Below are positions 1 to 13,092 of a stretch of 64,000 bases of DNA, piece after piece. A model generated the notes under the pieces. It searched no databases. It worked only from the letters and a program-made list of their open reading frames with translations, and had not been told where the DNA came from. This stretch comes from Cerrena zonata (lineage: Eukaryota > Basidiomycota > Agaricomycetes > Polyporales > Cerrenaceae), in the NCBI GenBank assembly GCA_038087015.1, contig JASBNA010000020.1, positions 186,001 to 250,000 of the forward strand, read 5' to 3'. Position 1 is the stretch's first letter; each line of letters starts with the position of its first letter. Both the position numbers and the translations under genes were made by a program.

Positions 1-3000
1 ACTCAAAGGTTGGATCCATCACATCGCTCTATGTATGAGCATAACTTAAAACCCTACTTTCAGATATTGTCACTTGTCATTGAACAGAGATTAGATTTGG
101 AGGCGCGCCAACATCTCAGCCCTAAATTCTGGGGACTCGCCAAGATATCGCTTCAATATCTTGACTCAAAATATCTAGATATCTCAGGATCTATGCGTCG
201 TACTCCTCTTGTGCGATACACCAAACCGAGTCAACCAAATTTTCTGGAGACAGTGGTCTGTGATACTATTACCTCTTTCCTGAAGCTGAAATCGCCAAAC
301 GTTGCGAGGAAATATGAACTTCTCTACCTTTTCATCGCCCATCTATTAATCTTGCCTAACATTTCGCTTGAAGATCGTGCTCGACAATCGCCGTGTCTTG
401 ACAAAGCATTAACCAAAGATCTGCAAACTAGGTTTCTCCCTCTCGTCTTCACCGCTTTAGAGGAAGTTCAGACTTACAGCTACCCCATTGATATCGATGG
501 CCATATCTTTCTTGATCTTGTAGCCTTCTTTTTAGAAAACCCCTGCATGCCATGTTCTCAAGCCGTTGGCAAAATGGCCACTGCCCAACTTACATCAATT
601 TGGAAGAGGTGCAAGCTTCCCTCTGTGGATCTCAGCACCTTGGTCACTTCGTATTCGCATTTACCCTCCGCATACCCAAAAACAGTCGATGACCATCGGA
701 CTCTGGGCGTTCTTCCCTTCCAAAACGACCTCTTCGACGAACTTCTTTCTGATGTTCACGTCGATGTAGATGACCGTGTTAAACTCAATCAATCGGCTCA
801 GCTTAACTTCTCTCAAACATTCACTGAGTCACAGCATTGGCACAATCATCGTCGACCCATCTTGCCCAAGCATCTAGGAGGAAAAGATCCAACTCCAACT
901 GCATCACAGGAATGGTTACGTCGTCGACTATTACGACGTGAACAGAACTTCGTGAGCCAGCTGGAGCGGCAAGCTCAAACTCTAACGGGCGCTCTCGGCA
1001 AGACTCTTCAGCGTATTGTTATTACATCGTCTTCTGGCCCTGTTCGATCGATGAATGAGCGTAACTACCAGGTATGCCTATCCAACAATGTATTCATTGC
1101 CGAGTGATAACAGGATACATAAATGAAGGCGAATTTGTCCCGCAAGTCTCCCGCAAAGGAGTCTGCAGCAGAACGTATCAGGAGAGAGAACGCGGAGAAG
1201 AAGCTTGCCAAGGAAAACGCATCTAACGAAGAGTGGTGGAGCGGTGCGTTGGAGGTCATGTCTACGAAGTCCTTACCACAGCGCATCGAGCATCTGCAAG
1301 CGTTACTTCAAAACTGGAAACGTGCGGGAGGTCGCGGATGGCTGGCTGTCGAGATGCGGTTGTACGAGCTAAACTTGGAAATCCTCAGTTGGCTCGAACA
1401 TCCGAATCGTGACAGTCTTTGTGACTCATATTCTGTATCTGTTTTGCGAAAGGTGAAGGAGATCATTGAGCGCGGAGGTTTATTTTGCCACGCAGCGAAG
1501 GCTCTAGCAGCAGTCCTAGTTGCGTTAGGCTCTGTTGAATCACCTGATGCCTTGGTTGATTCATCCCCCCACGCTGTGCTGGAGGATAAGCGAAAGCTTC
1601 ACTTCGATTTCGTGAAGCTTCTCAAGTCCCGCTCTCAGGCCCCAAAATACAAATTCATGCGTATCACCGAAGATCCTATGGTGTGGCAACTTCGTCTATT
1701 TGGTCCATATATGGATAGAAGCATGGACAGCCAACCAGACCCTCGAGTTCACTTCGAACCGGATGCATGGCAGCGTAAAGTTCTCGACTGTCTAGACGAC
1801 GATGGTCATTCTGTTCTCGTTGTTGGTATGTATTATTGTGTTGACTCCAATTTCATGATCTCCAAATCGTTGCTCACTAAGATCTATAGCGCCAACGAGT
1901 GCTGGGAAGACATTTATATCATATTATGCCATGGAGAAGGTTTTACGCTCAGGGGATGACGACCTCTTGGTCTATGTTGCTCCAACGAAGGCCTTGGTTT
2001 CCCAGATTGCAGCTGAAGTATATGCTCGTTTCAGCAAGTCATATAAAACCAGTCGTAAGTTGTTTTCTTCTTTCAGTACGTGACTTGTTGTATAATGAAC
2101 GGTATAAACTAGGGAGCTGTTGGGCTATACATACTCGAGACTATCGGATCCATGACCCACAAAATTGCCAAATCCTTGTCACGGTACCTGAGATATTAGC
2201 AAGTTTCTTGATATCCCCCGCTCTGGCGAAGAATTGGGTGCCTAGGATCAAACGGTAGGGCTTGATTGACATAGGGTCGAACGCGATACTTACAAATACA
2301 CAGTATCATATTGGACGAAATTCATTCGATTGGTCAACAAGAGGGCGGCGCGGTTTGGGAGCAGATCCTTCTCTTAGCTCCGTGCCCTATTATGTCAGTA
2401 ACGTTATTGTGTGTGAAGCCACCACGACTGATCTCTCTTGGTTAGTGGCCTTTCAGCGACGGTTGGGAACCCCGAACAGTTCAATGTCTGGCTCGAATCT
2501 GTTCAGAACTCTCATGGGTACCGACACACCTTCATCAACCACCCACATCGCTATTCGCATCTCCGTAAATTCACATATCTTTTGCCTCGAAAACCTGTCA
2601 GCCTGAAAGCCCTGGAGCAAGGACTCCCTTCATATACTGCCACCGAAAACCTGAGGTTCCTTCACCCTGCATTTTTGCTGTCATTTGGAGTTCGCGACAT
2701 ACCACCCGACTTCTCTCTTGAACCTGCCGATTGCCTCACTCTATATCAAGCACTCAAAGCGCTGAAAATATGTGATGGGAATGAGCTCTCACGTCTTGAT
2801 CCTGCTACTTACTTCGATCGTTCGAGGCTCTTACGACAACAAGATGTTCATTCAGTACGAATCCGAGCTGAAGTGCATTCTTAGCAAGATTATATCAATC
2901 TCGGACCCACAGGACGTATCCTCACCCCTTCAACAGATCGTCCGACGCTTACAAGACCCTCTTGTATCGAAATTCTCTCCGGCGGAGCAGAACGAAATTC

Positions 3001-5252
3001 CCTCAAAGGAGACCTTTCTCAACAACTTACTTCCTTTTGTGGCAGATCTTCATGTTCAAGGCGATCTCGTAAGTCTCGTCCAAAGGCTTGTGATATTATG
3101 GTTGATTCTTTGTTATTAGCCTGCTATCTTGTTCAACTTTGACCGCACAGCTTGCGAAGTCATGGCTCAAGCTTTGTTGGACGGATTGGAGCGGTTGGAG
3201 AACAAATGGAGAAAGTGTCCCGAGTGGAAAGAAAAGCTCAGCAGATGGGAGACGTGGAAAGCAGGAGAAAAGGATCGAAAACGCCAAGCTGAAAAGCTCT
3301 CGAAACAGGCGCGGGGCAAGTCCGATGAGATTATCGAACACTATACATCATGGGAAGAGATCTTTGATCCTTCGGACCCGTTGTCGCAATTCTCCTTCGC
3401 CACTCCTACAGGATCGTACACGATTGAAGATTTGAAAGACGATCTAGCTCGCTTAAGTTGGGCGAATATACCTGCATGGGCAAAAGATTGTCTGCGACGT
3501 GGCATAGCAGTACATCATGCCGGTATGAATAAGCAGTATCGTACCTTGGTAGAAAGGTATGGACGTCTTGTTCTCAGTCCGTAAAGCTTGCTCACTCTTC
3601 TCAAGTCTTTTCCGGCTAGGTTTTGTCCGCGTTGTGATTGCTACCGGTCAGTACTCCAGGACACTAGTTCATGATACTTTTCCTTAATGTCGATACAGGT
3701 ACATTGGCACTAGGAATAAATGCCCCCGCCAAGACTTCAGTGTTTTGTGGTGATTCTCCGTACCTGACAGCGCTGCAGGTGAGCTGTTCATTCTTGAGGC
3801 CTGTATGTAAATATCTTATCATTATTTACAGTATCGGCAATGTGCTGGCCGAGGTGTGTCAATGAACATGGGCATATGGATTTTAGAGAATTTCTGACAT
3901 GTTTTACAGCTGGGAGGCGAGGATATGACCTCTTAGGGAAGGTTGTATTCTATGGCATTGCCATGGACCGCGCTCAACGATTGGTTCTTTCGAAGCTACC
4001 AGCTCTGGGTGGCAACTTCCCGTTAACATCTACCATGGTCCTACGATTGTTCAACCTTCTACACGGTTCGAACAATGCACGTACTGCAGTTGATGCCGTA
4101 CGACGATTGATGTCACTTCCGCAAATCAGCTTTTTATTTGATACCGGAAGGCATCAATTACTTCACCACGTCCGTTTCAGCATTGATTACCTTCGCAGAG
4201 CAGGACTACTAGACAGCAGCGGCAAGCCGATCGACTTATGTGGGATAGCTGCACACCTCTATTACACCGAACCAAGTAACCTAGCTTTGGTTGCCCTGTT
4301 TCAAGGAGGGGTCATACATCAGATCTGTTCTCAGTCGAGCAGAATTGATGCAAAACGAGATTTCGTTCTCTTGATGGCCCATCTGTTCAACCGACAGAAA
4401 ATGCCCAAGGTGTATACGTCTGCAAGTAATGTCAAAGAAAGGATCAAGAAATCTGCCTCCGTTGTTATACTCCCTCCCCTACCTGATCACGCAAAATCCC
4501 TGCTCATGAAACACAATGCAGAGATACTCGACATTTTCGTGTCCTACGCCAAAGCATTCGCAACTCGATATCGAGACGAGTTGGGCCAAGACAACATTCT
4601 TCCGTTCAGTCTCAAAAAATACCCAGTTCACAGCTTTTCCAACTCATCCGAACGCTTTTTACTCAAGTTACACGCGTCGGCTCTATCCGTCAAAGCACGA
4701 TCTATGTTTGTCGCAAATTCCGGACACTCGGATGACTTCGGTAGCATATCAGAATTGAGTCAAACAGCTCGAACTGGCCTCCACCTCAATGACCACGCCA
4801 TTCCGACGATGGAATCATTTACCCAGTCCAGCGATGACTTTTCTTTCACTTTGAACGCTTATCTTCTCGACTTCTACACTCACGGGCAAAAGGCTCCTCT
4901 AGTCATTGCCAATGGTATCAGACAAAACGATCTTTGGTATCTATTGCAGGATTTCACCCTCGTTCTGAAAGCCACGAGATCGAGCTTAGAAGAGCTGCTT
5001 TTGGGCGTAGCAAAAGATGTACAGGAAGGCGATGGGGATACGAGTGAAGCAGAGTCCACAACGGCGGTTGATCCAGCGGAGGTAGACGAAGACGGGAAAT
5101 TTATCAGCGAAGGTTCTGGAGGGGACTCAGTAACTGCGGTGGAGGGCCTGTCGCGCCCAGTAGGTATCAGTGACGGTAATTGGAATGTTTTCACAGTCAT
5201 CGACGAGGTGACAACAGAGTTTGAAGAGAAATTTAAAGGCATGTGGGCTTAG
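1..5252 (+). CDS. DDX60/Ski2-like DExH RNA helicase, 5' partial, one-base frameshift
   Basis: C-terminal part of a Ski2-like superfamily 2 helicase of the DDX60 type, predicted to unwind RNA using ATP. Proposed exons: <1-1071, 1129-1825, 1890-2054, 2113-2254, 2304-2393, 2446-3068, 3120-3556, 3606-3646, 3699-3778, 3832-3853, 3910-5252; introns are 49-64 bp. Visible motifs: Walker A APTSAGKT across the 1825/1890 junction, DEIH at 2314-2325, GLSAT after 2446, [17 protein letters not shown] across 3646/3699, and QCAGRAGRRG (motif VI) across 3853/3910. An acidic tail precedes the stop. The reading frame changes near 2847 with no usable intron: an extra T appears to separate RLLRQQDV from QYESELK. 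The N-terminus lies outside the window. Family assignment is firm; the function in fungi is unknown to me. DDX60 in animals is linked to RNA sensing, and I do not extend that role here. Confidence 0.88.
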
Positions 5253-5904
5253 TCTGACTATCCTTAGATCAATAACGTCGTTTCGCATGTGGAATCCAGG
5301 GTTTTCTCCTGTCTTGACCCTGTATAGTACTATGCATCGTATTCCATATCCAGCATTCAGTCCAGTACGTTTTACGTGAGGTGGATATCAGCAGATGAAG
5401 TATCACCGCAGGAATAGAGGTGAGCACCCGCATCGTTTCAATTTAGTTAATCACTGATCTCAGTTTGTGGTTAGGAACGTGCATATCTATTTACTTATAG
5501 CTTCTTTGAGGGATCTGCGCCTCTCGGCTGCTTCTCGACCATTCCTTGTCGACGGGAGTTTAAGAGTTTCGATATATCTGTCAAGGAGTGCCGGCCGCAT
5601 GCACGAATCCCGCACATCTGTCATCTCAAGTGTCTCTACGAAAACGAAAATCGTCGGAGATCGGCTCCCGAATAATTGTCCCACCCTGATACAACTTTCA
5701 TAATACAGGGTATCTTCTCTGGGCGTCCAGTGTCAATGCTTCTAGACCTGTATGAGGAATGGTTTTGGGCACGTTGGTCATCGATTATGGTTCAATTGAG
5801 TGTGTGATCAGGGACCAATCCCTCTCATGTCTAGCATAAGTAGTGTGAAGGTTTCACTCAGCTAACTCTCTGACCGCCCACTAAAATGAACCTCGTCCCG
5901 AGTC
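5253..5904. other. Intergenic, no gene seen
   Basis: About 650 bases between the helicase stop and the next start. Short open frames on both strands here have no recognisable protein and no splice partners. I see nothing beyond presumed 3' and 5' flanks. Confidence 0.5.
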
Positions 5905-7733
5905 ATGTCTATCATGATCGAAGCTGAGACTCAGTGAGTTTTTGTCAAGTTACCTCCGATACCCTAATCTTCCTCAATTGACATGTCATACCTAGCGATC
6001 TACAGTTCTACATCCAGTGGTCTAGTCTCGGTGAGGAACATACAAATGCAACTTCATTGACGTGCTGATTCACATTTAGCGCTGCTCTTCTACGACTATG
6101 CCCTAACGCTGCCGATGGAGATTAAATACATATGGTGCCTTCGATACAAGCATTGTACCATTCTTTATGTTCTCTGTCGTTATGCGTTGCTTGCAAATGT
6201 TCTCTATTTGCTAGCTATCACAGGGAAACTTTCCACAAGGGTGTGTCCATGTCACATTCTCCGAGTACGGAATACAATCCTAATAAATACTGTGATCATA
6301 TTAGTGTGTCCCCTTTGACAGTCCGCGTACTTGCCTCAACGTAGTGACATCGAAACATAGATGCAATAATATCTATCAGCTAGTCGCAGGCTCTTAGTGT
6401 TATCGGTCGTGCAGCTATAATCAGTGAGATAATGATACCTCACATTCCTTCAACCTCCGAGTTATCTCACAGGTCATCTCATAGTCACATTTACCCTGCG
6501 AACCTATGTTCTATGGGGAAAAAGCAAGCTGGTTCTGTGGTATTTGTCCGTGATTGGAACAACATGTGTTGTACTAGACATAGTATGAGCCCCCTTTTCA
6601 CTTGAGTCCTATCGTGAAGTCTCATATTCCTTAGATCCATGTTCCAGGTGTGCGTTGTACGGGGTCCACTACCATTCCAATGTGCGTCCGTCTCATATGC
6701 CTATTTCTGCGCTCTTTCTCAAATCACCTAGTGGTGCGTCTCCAAGCTTTGTCTTCTCCCAAGCCGAGCAACTCATGCTATCTGTTAATAGTCAATAAGC
6801 TTCTGTCAATCCTAACTGTCATCTTTGAGACGTCCTCGACGGCCCTAACGACGGTAAGGTGTTTGAAAGCCCTCAGCACGGATAAGTCCGTATGGAAGGT
6901 TCAGAGACACGGAATACTCTACTTGATCTTTGAGCAAGGTACGTACTGCTTCCTACTCGAAGTCTCGTTCTGCCTGAGCCTAAACCTCCCTTTCCCAGGA
7001 ATTCTGTATTTTGTGTAGGCACTATATCATTATTCAACCTAAATAATGTCTCATCCGAACTTGAAATGTCACAGCGTCGTCTCCGTTTTTACGACCACTG
7101 GAGCCGTCTTGGCTTTTGTGAGTTATGCTTTGTCAATAATATGTTTGCGACTTACTTAACAGCACCGTGATCAAATTAACAGTGCGCACCTGTGAGAGCA
7201 GTCATTGTCACGACGTCCTGATTGGATGTGTTTATTTAATATTCTGACAGCCTGGTTTTCTACGGCGACTTCTAGACGCCTTTACTCTCCCGTTGGTAGT
7301 TCATTCGATTTAGAGCATTCTGAATATTTACTCTCAATTTAGGCTCTCGGGACTACTCACTGCCCGATTCCTTCTTCATCTACGGAGACTTACGGCAGGC
7401 GATCTTGCCCTCCGAAGCACCACATTATCTGTGTCAACGGATGGGAGTGCAAGCTTAATGACGGATCCTCAAAGCACAATGAGGCGCACCATGTCGAACA
7501 TGCTTGACGACTTTGGCGAGGATCCTGTTTCTCGAGCCGGGACTATAGAAGCTACAGAGATGAAGCCAAGGAACAACATTCAGGTATATTCTGTCGACAT
7601 TTGCATAACTGCCACTCGGACCCCTCGACTATCCTCGACGGAAGTCAACGATCTTGAGATGCCTTGCGGTAATTGTGCCCGTTGTCAAGAGGAGAGGGAG
7701 GTTAGGAGGGCTGAGTTGGATCTTGATTTGTGA
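5905..7733 (+). CDS. DUF6533 multi-pass membrane protein, probably broken copy
   Basis: Paralogue of the minus-strand genes at 21820-29468. Exons 5905-5933 (MSIMIEAET), 5996-6030 (HDLQFYIQWSSL) and 6080-6240 carry the DUF6533 core ALLFYDYALTLPMEIKYIW followed by a Cys/Arg/Tyr-rich helix. Later exons match the paralogues: VTFTLRTYVLWGKSKLVL near 6485-6580, an ILYLIFEQG block near 6915-6940, and a last exon 7343-7733 with RLSGLLTARFLLHLR and the tail motif LDDFGEDPVSR. The hydrophobic segments suggest about seven membrane spans. The fourth exon looks damaged: no AG after 6240 keeps the phase, and near 6391 an extra base puts TAG in frame where the paralogues read GALS(I/V)LGR. This is either a young pseudogene or a sequence error. 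The family's function is unknown. Confidence 0.6.
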
Positions 7734-8158
7734 TTGGCATATTGTGCCTTTCCTTTGTTCGGCAGTGAAGGATACCACTACAACTTGCGAATTAATTAAA
7801 AGATCATTTATATGATTGCTAGCTTTACTATAGGGGCAATCAGAGCCATCGTTTCATGAGTGCGTTCTCTCCAATAGGGTTAGATAACGAGGGCCTACAT
7901 ACAACGGACCCCATTCATTTTTAGCACTGAACTAGAATCATTCCATCGATCATGTCGGGGGTACTACCCTCGCTACTTTGTTCAAACTACAACAACTGCC
8001 TAAAATGATATGGTATATTTTTGATTACGATAACGTGACGTATTCCCATATGATCCCGACGCGCTTCCCTTTCTTGGTCCGGCCGGGATCTTAGCAATTC
8101 ATATATAAAGCGTACGACATATATCACACCATGAACACTCTACGAGGCCACTGTAAAG
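7734..8158. other. Intergenic, promoter side of DHTKD1-like gene
   Basis: A 425-base gap. A TATA-like element lies at its downstream end (8102-8109). I see no coding exons or repeats. Confidence 0.45.
8102..8109 (+). promoter_or_regulatory. TATA-box-like element upstream of DHTKD1-like gene
   Basis: TATATAAA sits 50 bases before the ATG at 8159. Motif and spacing fit a core promoter; no expression data are available. Confidence 0.35.
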
Positions 8159-11100
8159 ATGTCGAGAGGCACAACCCTGCTTTGTGCACAGCGCAGCGCC
8201 CATCGACATCTGAATTACGCCCACTCGGTATCATGTCGACAATATCATGACCATTCGTACGGCTACAGGGAGCCTCGCAAATTCTCGTTGCCAGATTGTA
8301 AGCCCTTCTCAGAATCATAAACAATGGTTGTTTACGTCAAATGTTCAGACAGCCCCTCTCAGCTGGAGAACCGTACTGTTAACGCTCCGTTACTACGATA
8401 TGTGGATTCTTTGCGCACTCACGGGCATCGTGCAGCCCGAATAGATCCATTGGACCTCCTTCAACGTGAAGAGGTCGCAGCCTTAGATCCCGCACGCTAT
8501 GGTCTGGTTGACCAGGGGAAGAAATACAATGTCAACGGAATTGTATGGACGAATCCGGTCGGTGTTGACACGGAAACTCCTGTGGAGTGGACCTTGGAAC
8601 AACTAACACGACATCTAAGGGCAGTCTACGTCGGACGAATTGCGTACGAATACATGCATTCCCCGTCGAAGACGGAACGACTTTGGTTTTCTCATTTACT
8701 AGAATCCGAAAATGCGGCGTCTAAGACAACAGACACTGCCAAGGAGAGGATCCACGGTCTGTTAGCTCGCAGCGAAACCTTTGACCAATTCATGCAACTC
8801 AAGTTCCCCAACTTGAAGCGTTATGGACTGGAGGGCGGTGAATCGATGCTTCCCGCTTTGGATGCACTTTTCAACATCTCTGCACAAGCGGGCGTAGAAC
8901 ATCTTATCCTCGGAATGCCTCATCGAGGAAGACTGAATCTGTTGACTGATCTTCTCCAGTACCCTGCTCGTGCCCTATTCCATAAGATCAAGGGAAATTC
9001 TGAAGTTCCGGAAGACCTGGGTGCATCCGGGGACGTCATCAGCCATCTTGGTTTGTTTTCATTTCCTTCTTCTGGTCATCCTTGTCCTCAATCGTAACTC
9101 CTTCGTAGTTGCTTCGCCCAGCCTCCGCTACGAAGGGGCTTCGCGGCCAGTCAAAGTTTCCCTTCTCCCTAATCCATCTCATCTTGAAGCCATCAACCCA
9201 GTAGCACTCGGTAAAACCCGTGCGAAGCAGTTCTCTTTGCTCAAGACTGTCCCAAACCCCGACGACTGCTTCCCCGGGGACAAGGTTATGTGCGTACAAT
9301 TGCACGGCGACGCAAGTTTCACAGGGCAAGGCGTGGTAATGGAAGGTCTGAGCTTGAGTAAGATAATGGCTATCGTTCCACGGATGTGCATAGTTAACCA
9401 CTTTTGACAGGCAATCTCCCTCATTATACGGTCGGTGGAAGTGTTCACCTTGTCGTGAATAACAGGTAAGTTGGTACAGCAACGTCATCGGGATCGTGTT
9501 GACACCTCTTCAGTATTGGCTATACAACACCGGCTTCGAGCGCCCGTTCTTCGCTATACTGTTCGGATATTGGGAAAATGATCAATGCTCCTGTTCTACA
9601 CGTCAATGGAGACTATCCTGAAGGTAAGTATATATAACGTAGAAATTTACTCAGGCTTACCACCAAATATAGACGTTGCGAAGGCTATGGAGGTCGCTTT
9701 TAAGTACCGGAACTACTTCAGAAAGGTTTGTGCAGGCTGCATACTTGATTGTCTCTTACCTAACTTCTCGTAGGATGTCATTATCGACTTGATTGTTTAT
9801 CGTCGCTGGTTCGTTGTGCGCGATTCTTCTCTCAGCTAACATCTAACAGTCGGTTCGTAGGGGCCATAATGAACTCGATGAGCCTGCTTTTACGCAACCT
9901 CTTATGTATGAAAAGATTCGATCACGCCGATCTGTCCCCTCCCTCTACGAAGAACAGCTTATGGTAAGCCTTTCTGTCTTATCATCTCTCACTATGCTAA
10001 CAATTCATTGTAGAACGAAGGTGTCTTGTCACAAGAAACTGCTACTAACATTCGTACATCCTACAAGAGTCACTTGACCTTTGAGTTGGCACAGGCAGAC
10101 TCTTACGTCCCACAAGCTTCCATGCTCCAGAAACAATGGTCTGGTATCGTTTGGCCAGCAAGTGATCAAGCTGAGAAACACCCTGAAACTGGTGTTAATG
10201 CTGAGACCCTGCACAAGGTTGGGAGAGCTAGTGTCTCGTGCGGTGAAGGTTTCGTACGTGCAACAGAAAGAAGTTTATCTCATGTTGCCCCCTTCTAACC
10301 ATCACTGTTTCCCCAGGAAATACACCCTAGGCTCTCGCGGCACGTTAGTAATAGGCTGAAAAGCTTGGAATCTGGGAAAAGCATTGACTGGGCCACCGCT
10401 GAGGTATAGACAATTACTTTCTCGGTTTGCTAGGGGTTGAGCGAATATTTCCCCAGGCTCTTGCATTTGGAACTCTCATGCTGGAAGGGTGCGATGTGCG
10501 GATATCCGGACAAGACGTTGGCCGAGGAACATTCAGTCAAAGGTGAGAACCCCATTCCCGAATAATTCTTCTAAATGCTAACAAACCTACTTCAAAGACA
10601 CGCAATGCTTGTTGACCAACGTACCGAAAACGTAACTGTCCCACTAAATGTTGCATTGGAGTCCGAGGGGAAACTTGAATTGGCGAACAGTGCGTATTTT
10701 TCCTTTACAAAATCAAGATGATGATTTCATAAGTTCGTAGGCTCTCTTAGTGAATTCGGTGTCCTCGGTGTAAGTTTTATACGCTGATACATCGAGGCTT
10801 CTATATTAACTTTTTAAAGTTTGAATATGGCGTTAGTTGGGAGAAGCCTAACATCTTGCCCATCTGGGAGGCACAGTTCGGTGATTTCTTTAATGGTGCT
10901 CAGGTATGTGTTATTCTTTAACTTATGATCGGCTCTTGAGATTTATATTGGCATTCTTAGGTGATGATTGACACATTCATCTCGTCTGGAGAAAGTGAGT
11001 TTTGAGATATATTTTTGTTCGAATGATTCTTACCATACCACAGCCAAATGGCTCAAGCAAAGTGGCATTGTTATGCTACTTCCCCATGGACTCGACGGTG

Positions 11101-11884
11101 CTGGACCGGAACATTCGTCATCCCACATTGAACGCTTCCTTCAGGTATATTGTTTTTATAAATCTAGCCTGGAGCTTATAAATCTCACCTGTTCTTTGTA
11201 GCTTACAAATGATCGGTTCACTTACAGTGATCACACTCGAGATGTTAACATGCAGATCGTCTATCCAACCACCCCTGCTCAGTATTTCCACTTACTGAGG
11301 AGACAGATGAAACGTAACTATCGGAAGCCACTCATCGTCGCAGGCCCGAAAGGGCTTCTCCGACTTCCTGTACGCTGTCTTTATAAATATGATATCCATA
11401 AAACTGATCTTTAAATTTCCAGGCTGCTAATTCGTCCTTAGAGAGCATGACTACCGGCAAGAAATTCGAGCCTGTATTGGATGACACTGGTATCTCCGCC
11501 CCAGATGTCAAACGAGTTGTTCTGCTCACAGGGAAACTGTACTATGACCTCATCAAAGAACGAGCGATCAGGCCGAACGCCCAGAATACTGTCGCATTCA
11601 TTCGTATCGAAGAGCTTTCACCTTTCCCATTCTCTCCATTGGCAACAATTCTCTCGCGATATAACAACGCGTCGGAGATCGTCTGGTTACAGGAGGAACC
11701 ACGTAATCAGGGGGCGTTTACCCACGTTCAGGAGCGTATCAATGTGGTTCTGCAGCACCTGAACATCGAGGGTAAGTTGCACTATCGCGGCCGTGATGAG
11801 GACGCAGTCCCAGCCCCAGGTGTTGCCAAGTTGTATCAGGTGCAGCAAAAAGGAGTGATCTCTGCCGCGTTTGATGGATTGTAG
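8159..11884 (+). CDS. 2-oxoadipate/2-oxoglutarate dehydrogenase E1, DHTKD1 type (mitochondrial)
   Basis: Thiamine-diphosphate E1 subunit of a 2-oxoacid dehydrogenase, closest to DHTKD1, which oxidises 2-oxoadipate in lysine and tryptophan breakdown. Exons: 8159-8297, 8349-9050, 9109-9357, 9411-9465, 9514-9623, 9673-9725, 9774-9808, 9861-9963, 10014-10253, 10317-10403, 10457-10542, 10598-10689, 10741-10769, 10820-10903, 10961-10994, 11044-11144, 11202-11369, 11423-11884. They sum to 2829 nt, 942 residues, the usual length. The N-terminus is rich in Arg/Ser/His and poor in acidic residues, like a mitochondrial presequence, followed by [12 protein letters not shown]. Motifs: [38 protein letters not shown] (ELDEP favours DHTKD1 over OGDH), [33 protein letters not shown] and [11 protein letters not shown]. 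The gene looks intact and is the most intron-rich in the window. Confidence 0.95.
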
Positions 11885-12046
11885 TGGATTAGATGAGATT
11901 ATATTTACATTCGATAATTGCTACTACTAATTTGATCATGAACGAGAGGATGTGTACAAATACAATGTCTAATGTCCGTGGTTGTGGCAATTGAAGTTTT
12001 AAAATGAGGGAGAAATGCGTAGTGTTGGTATCGGTATCAATACCGG

Positions 12047-13092
12047 TTATTGGCGGGGATGGCCTTCGGCATCTGGAATGGACCCTGAGGTTGTAGAAGT
12101 GTAGAATGGGGGAATCATAATGACTGAGCTGAATATCCCAGTTGAATGTGACCGTGTATTTGACACAGGCGGTGTGCTCCCGGTAGGCCTGCGTTTGAAA
12201 GCGAACAGGTCGTATAGTAGGGACTTTTTGCCATCCATGGGTTCTGTAGAACACTACATTAAAAAATGTAAACTCGTTGGAGGCTTTGTGAACGTACCAA
12301 GTTCGATGATATTGAAACCTTTCTCCGCTGCGGAAATCCGCTTAGGATATCGGCTTCGCCGTCTTAGGAAGATAACGAGGAAAATCACGACTGCAAGGAA
12401 CGCTGCAACTCCGATGATGATCCCGGCAATTACACCAGGGTGTAGGCCATGCTTCTTAGAAATATTCGTAGAAGCCTTCTCACTGGACGCGACGCGTATA
12501 GGAGCTGCACATGATTTGAAAGCTGGGATGTCGCGACCGGTAATTTCTTTCGAGGGATGTGTAGTAATCAAGAACGAATCCAATGTGAACTCCAAGCTGT
12601 CATTCATCGTTCTAATCGTTAGCTGGTGCTCTTCATCTGACTGAAGACCGGGGTTGAATAACGGAATGGAGCTATCGGAGGGCGATAGAGGGGGTGTTGG
12701 TACTTCAATGCAATCAAGTAGGAATGTAGCTTGTGCTCCTCCAATGCCAGTGACTCCATAAGCCTGTATGAGAGTCCCTGTTGGAGAGAAGTTCACGACA
12801 ACGATCACGAACTGAGTCAAGTGTACATACCGTTAAACGTCAATGACGCTATCGCATTAGCTTTTGTAGTGAAGAACGAAGTGGAGTTTGGCTTCGCATA
12901 CCAAGAGTCATCATAGTGGACACGTTCGTCATTCGCTAGTATAGTGAGGGCTATTGGGGCATCGTTAGCCATGCCAAAATGTCAAGTGCCAAAATAGACG
13001 GGGGTCAATAAGGAGATGGATGATGGGTTGTAGAGTATTTCATACCCTTCGTCACTGACGCAGATGGTCACCCGCGAAGATGCCGAGTTCAT
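12047..13092 (-). CDS. Single-pass membrane protein, extracellular domain plus cytoplasmic tail
   Basis: Read on the minus strand, the better-supported part gives TILANDERVHYDDSWYAKP, then an extracellular segment TLIQAYGVTGIGGAQATFLLD, a Pro-rich stretch, one membrane helix (GVIAGIIIGVAAFLAVVIFLVIF) with a basic stop-transfer RRRSRYPKR, and a tail. A 54-base intron (about 12233-12286) joins FNIIEL to EPMDGKKSLLYD, and the frame stops at 12047. This architecture is very common in agaric proteins of unknown role, possibly sensors or adhesion proteins. The 5' part is uncertain: an ATG at 13092 with VTICVSDEG is my best start, and I did not see a convincing signal peptide. No function is assigned. 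Confidence 0.55.
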
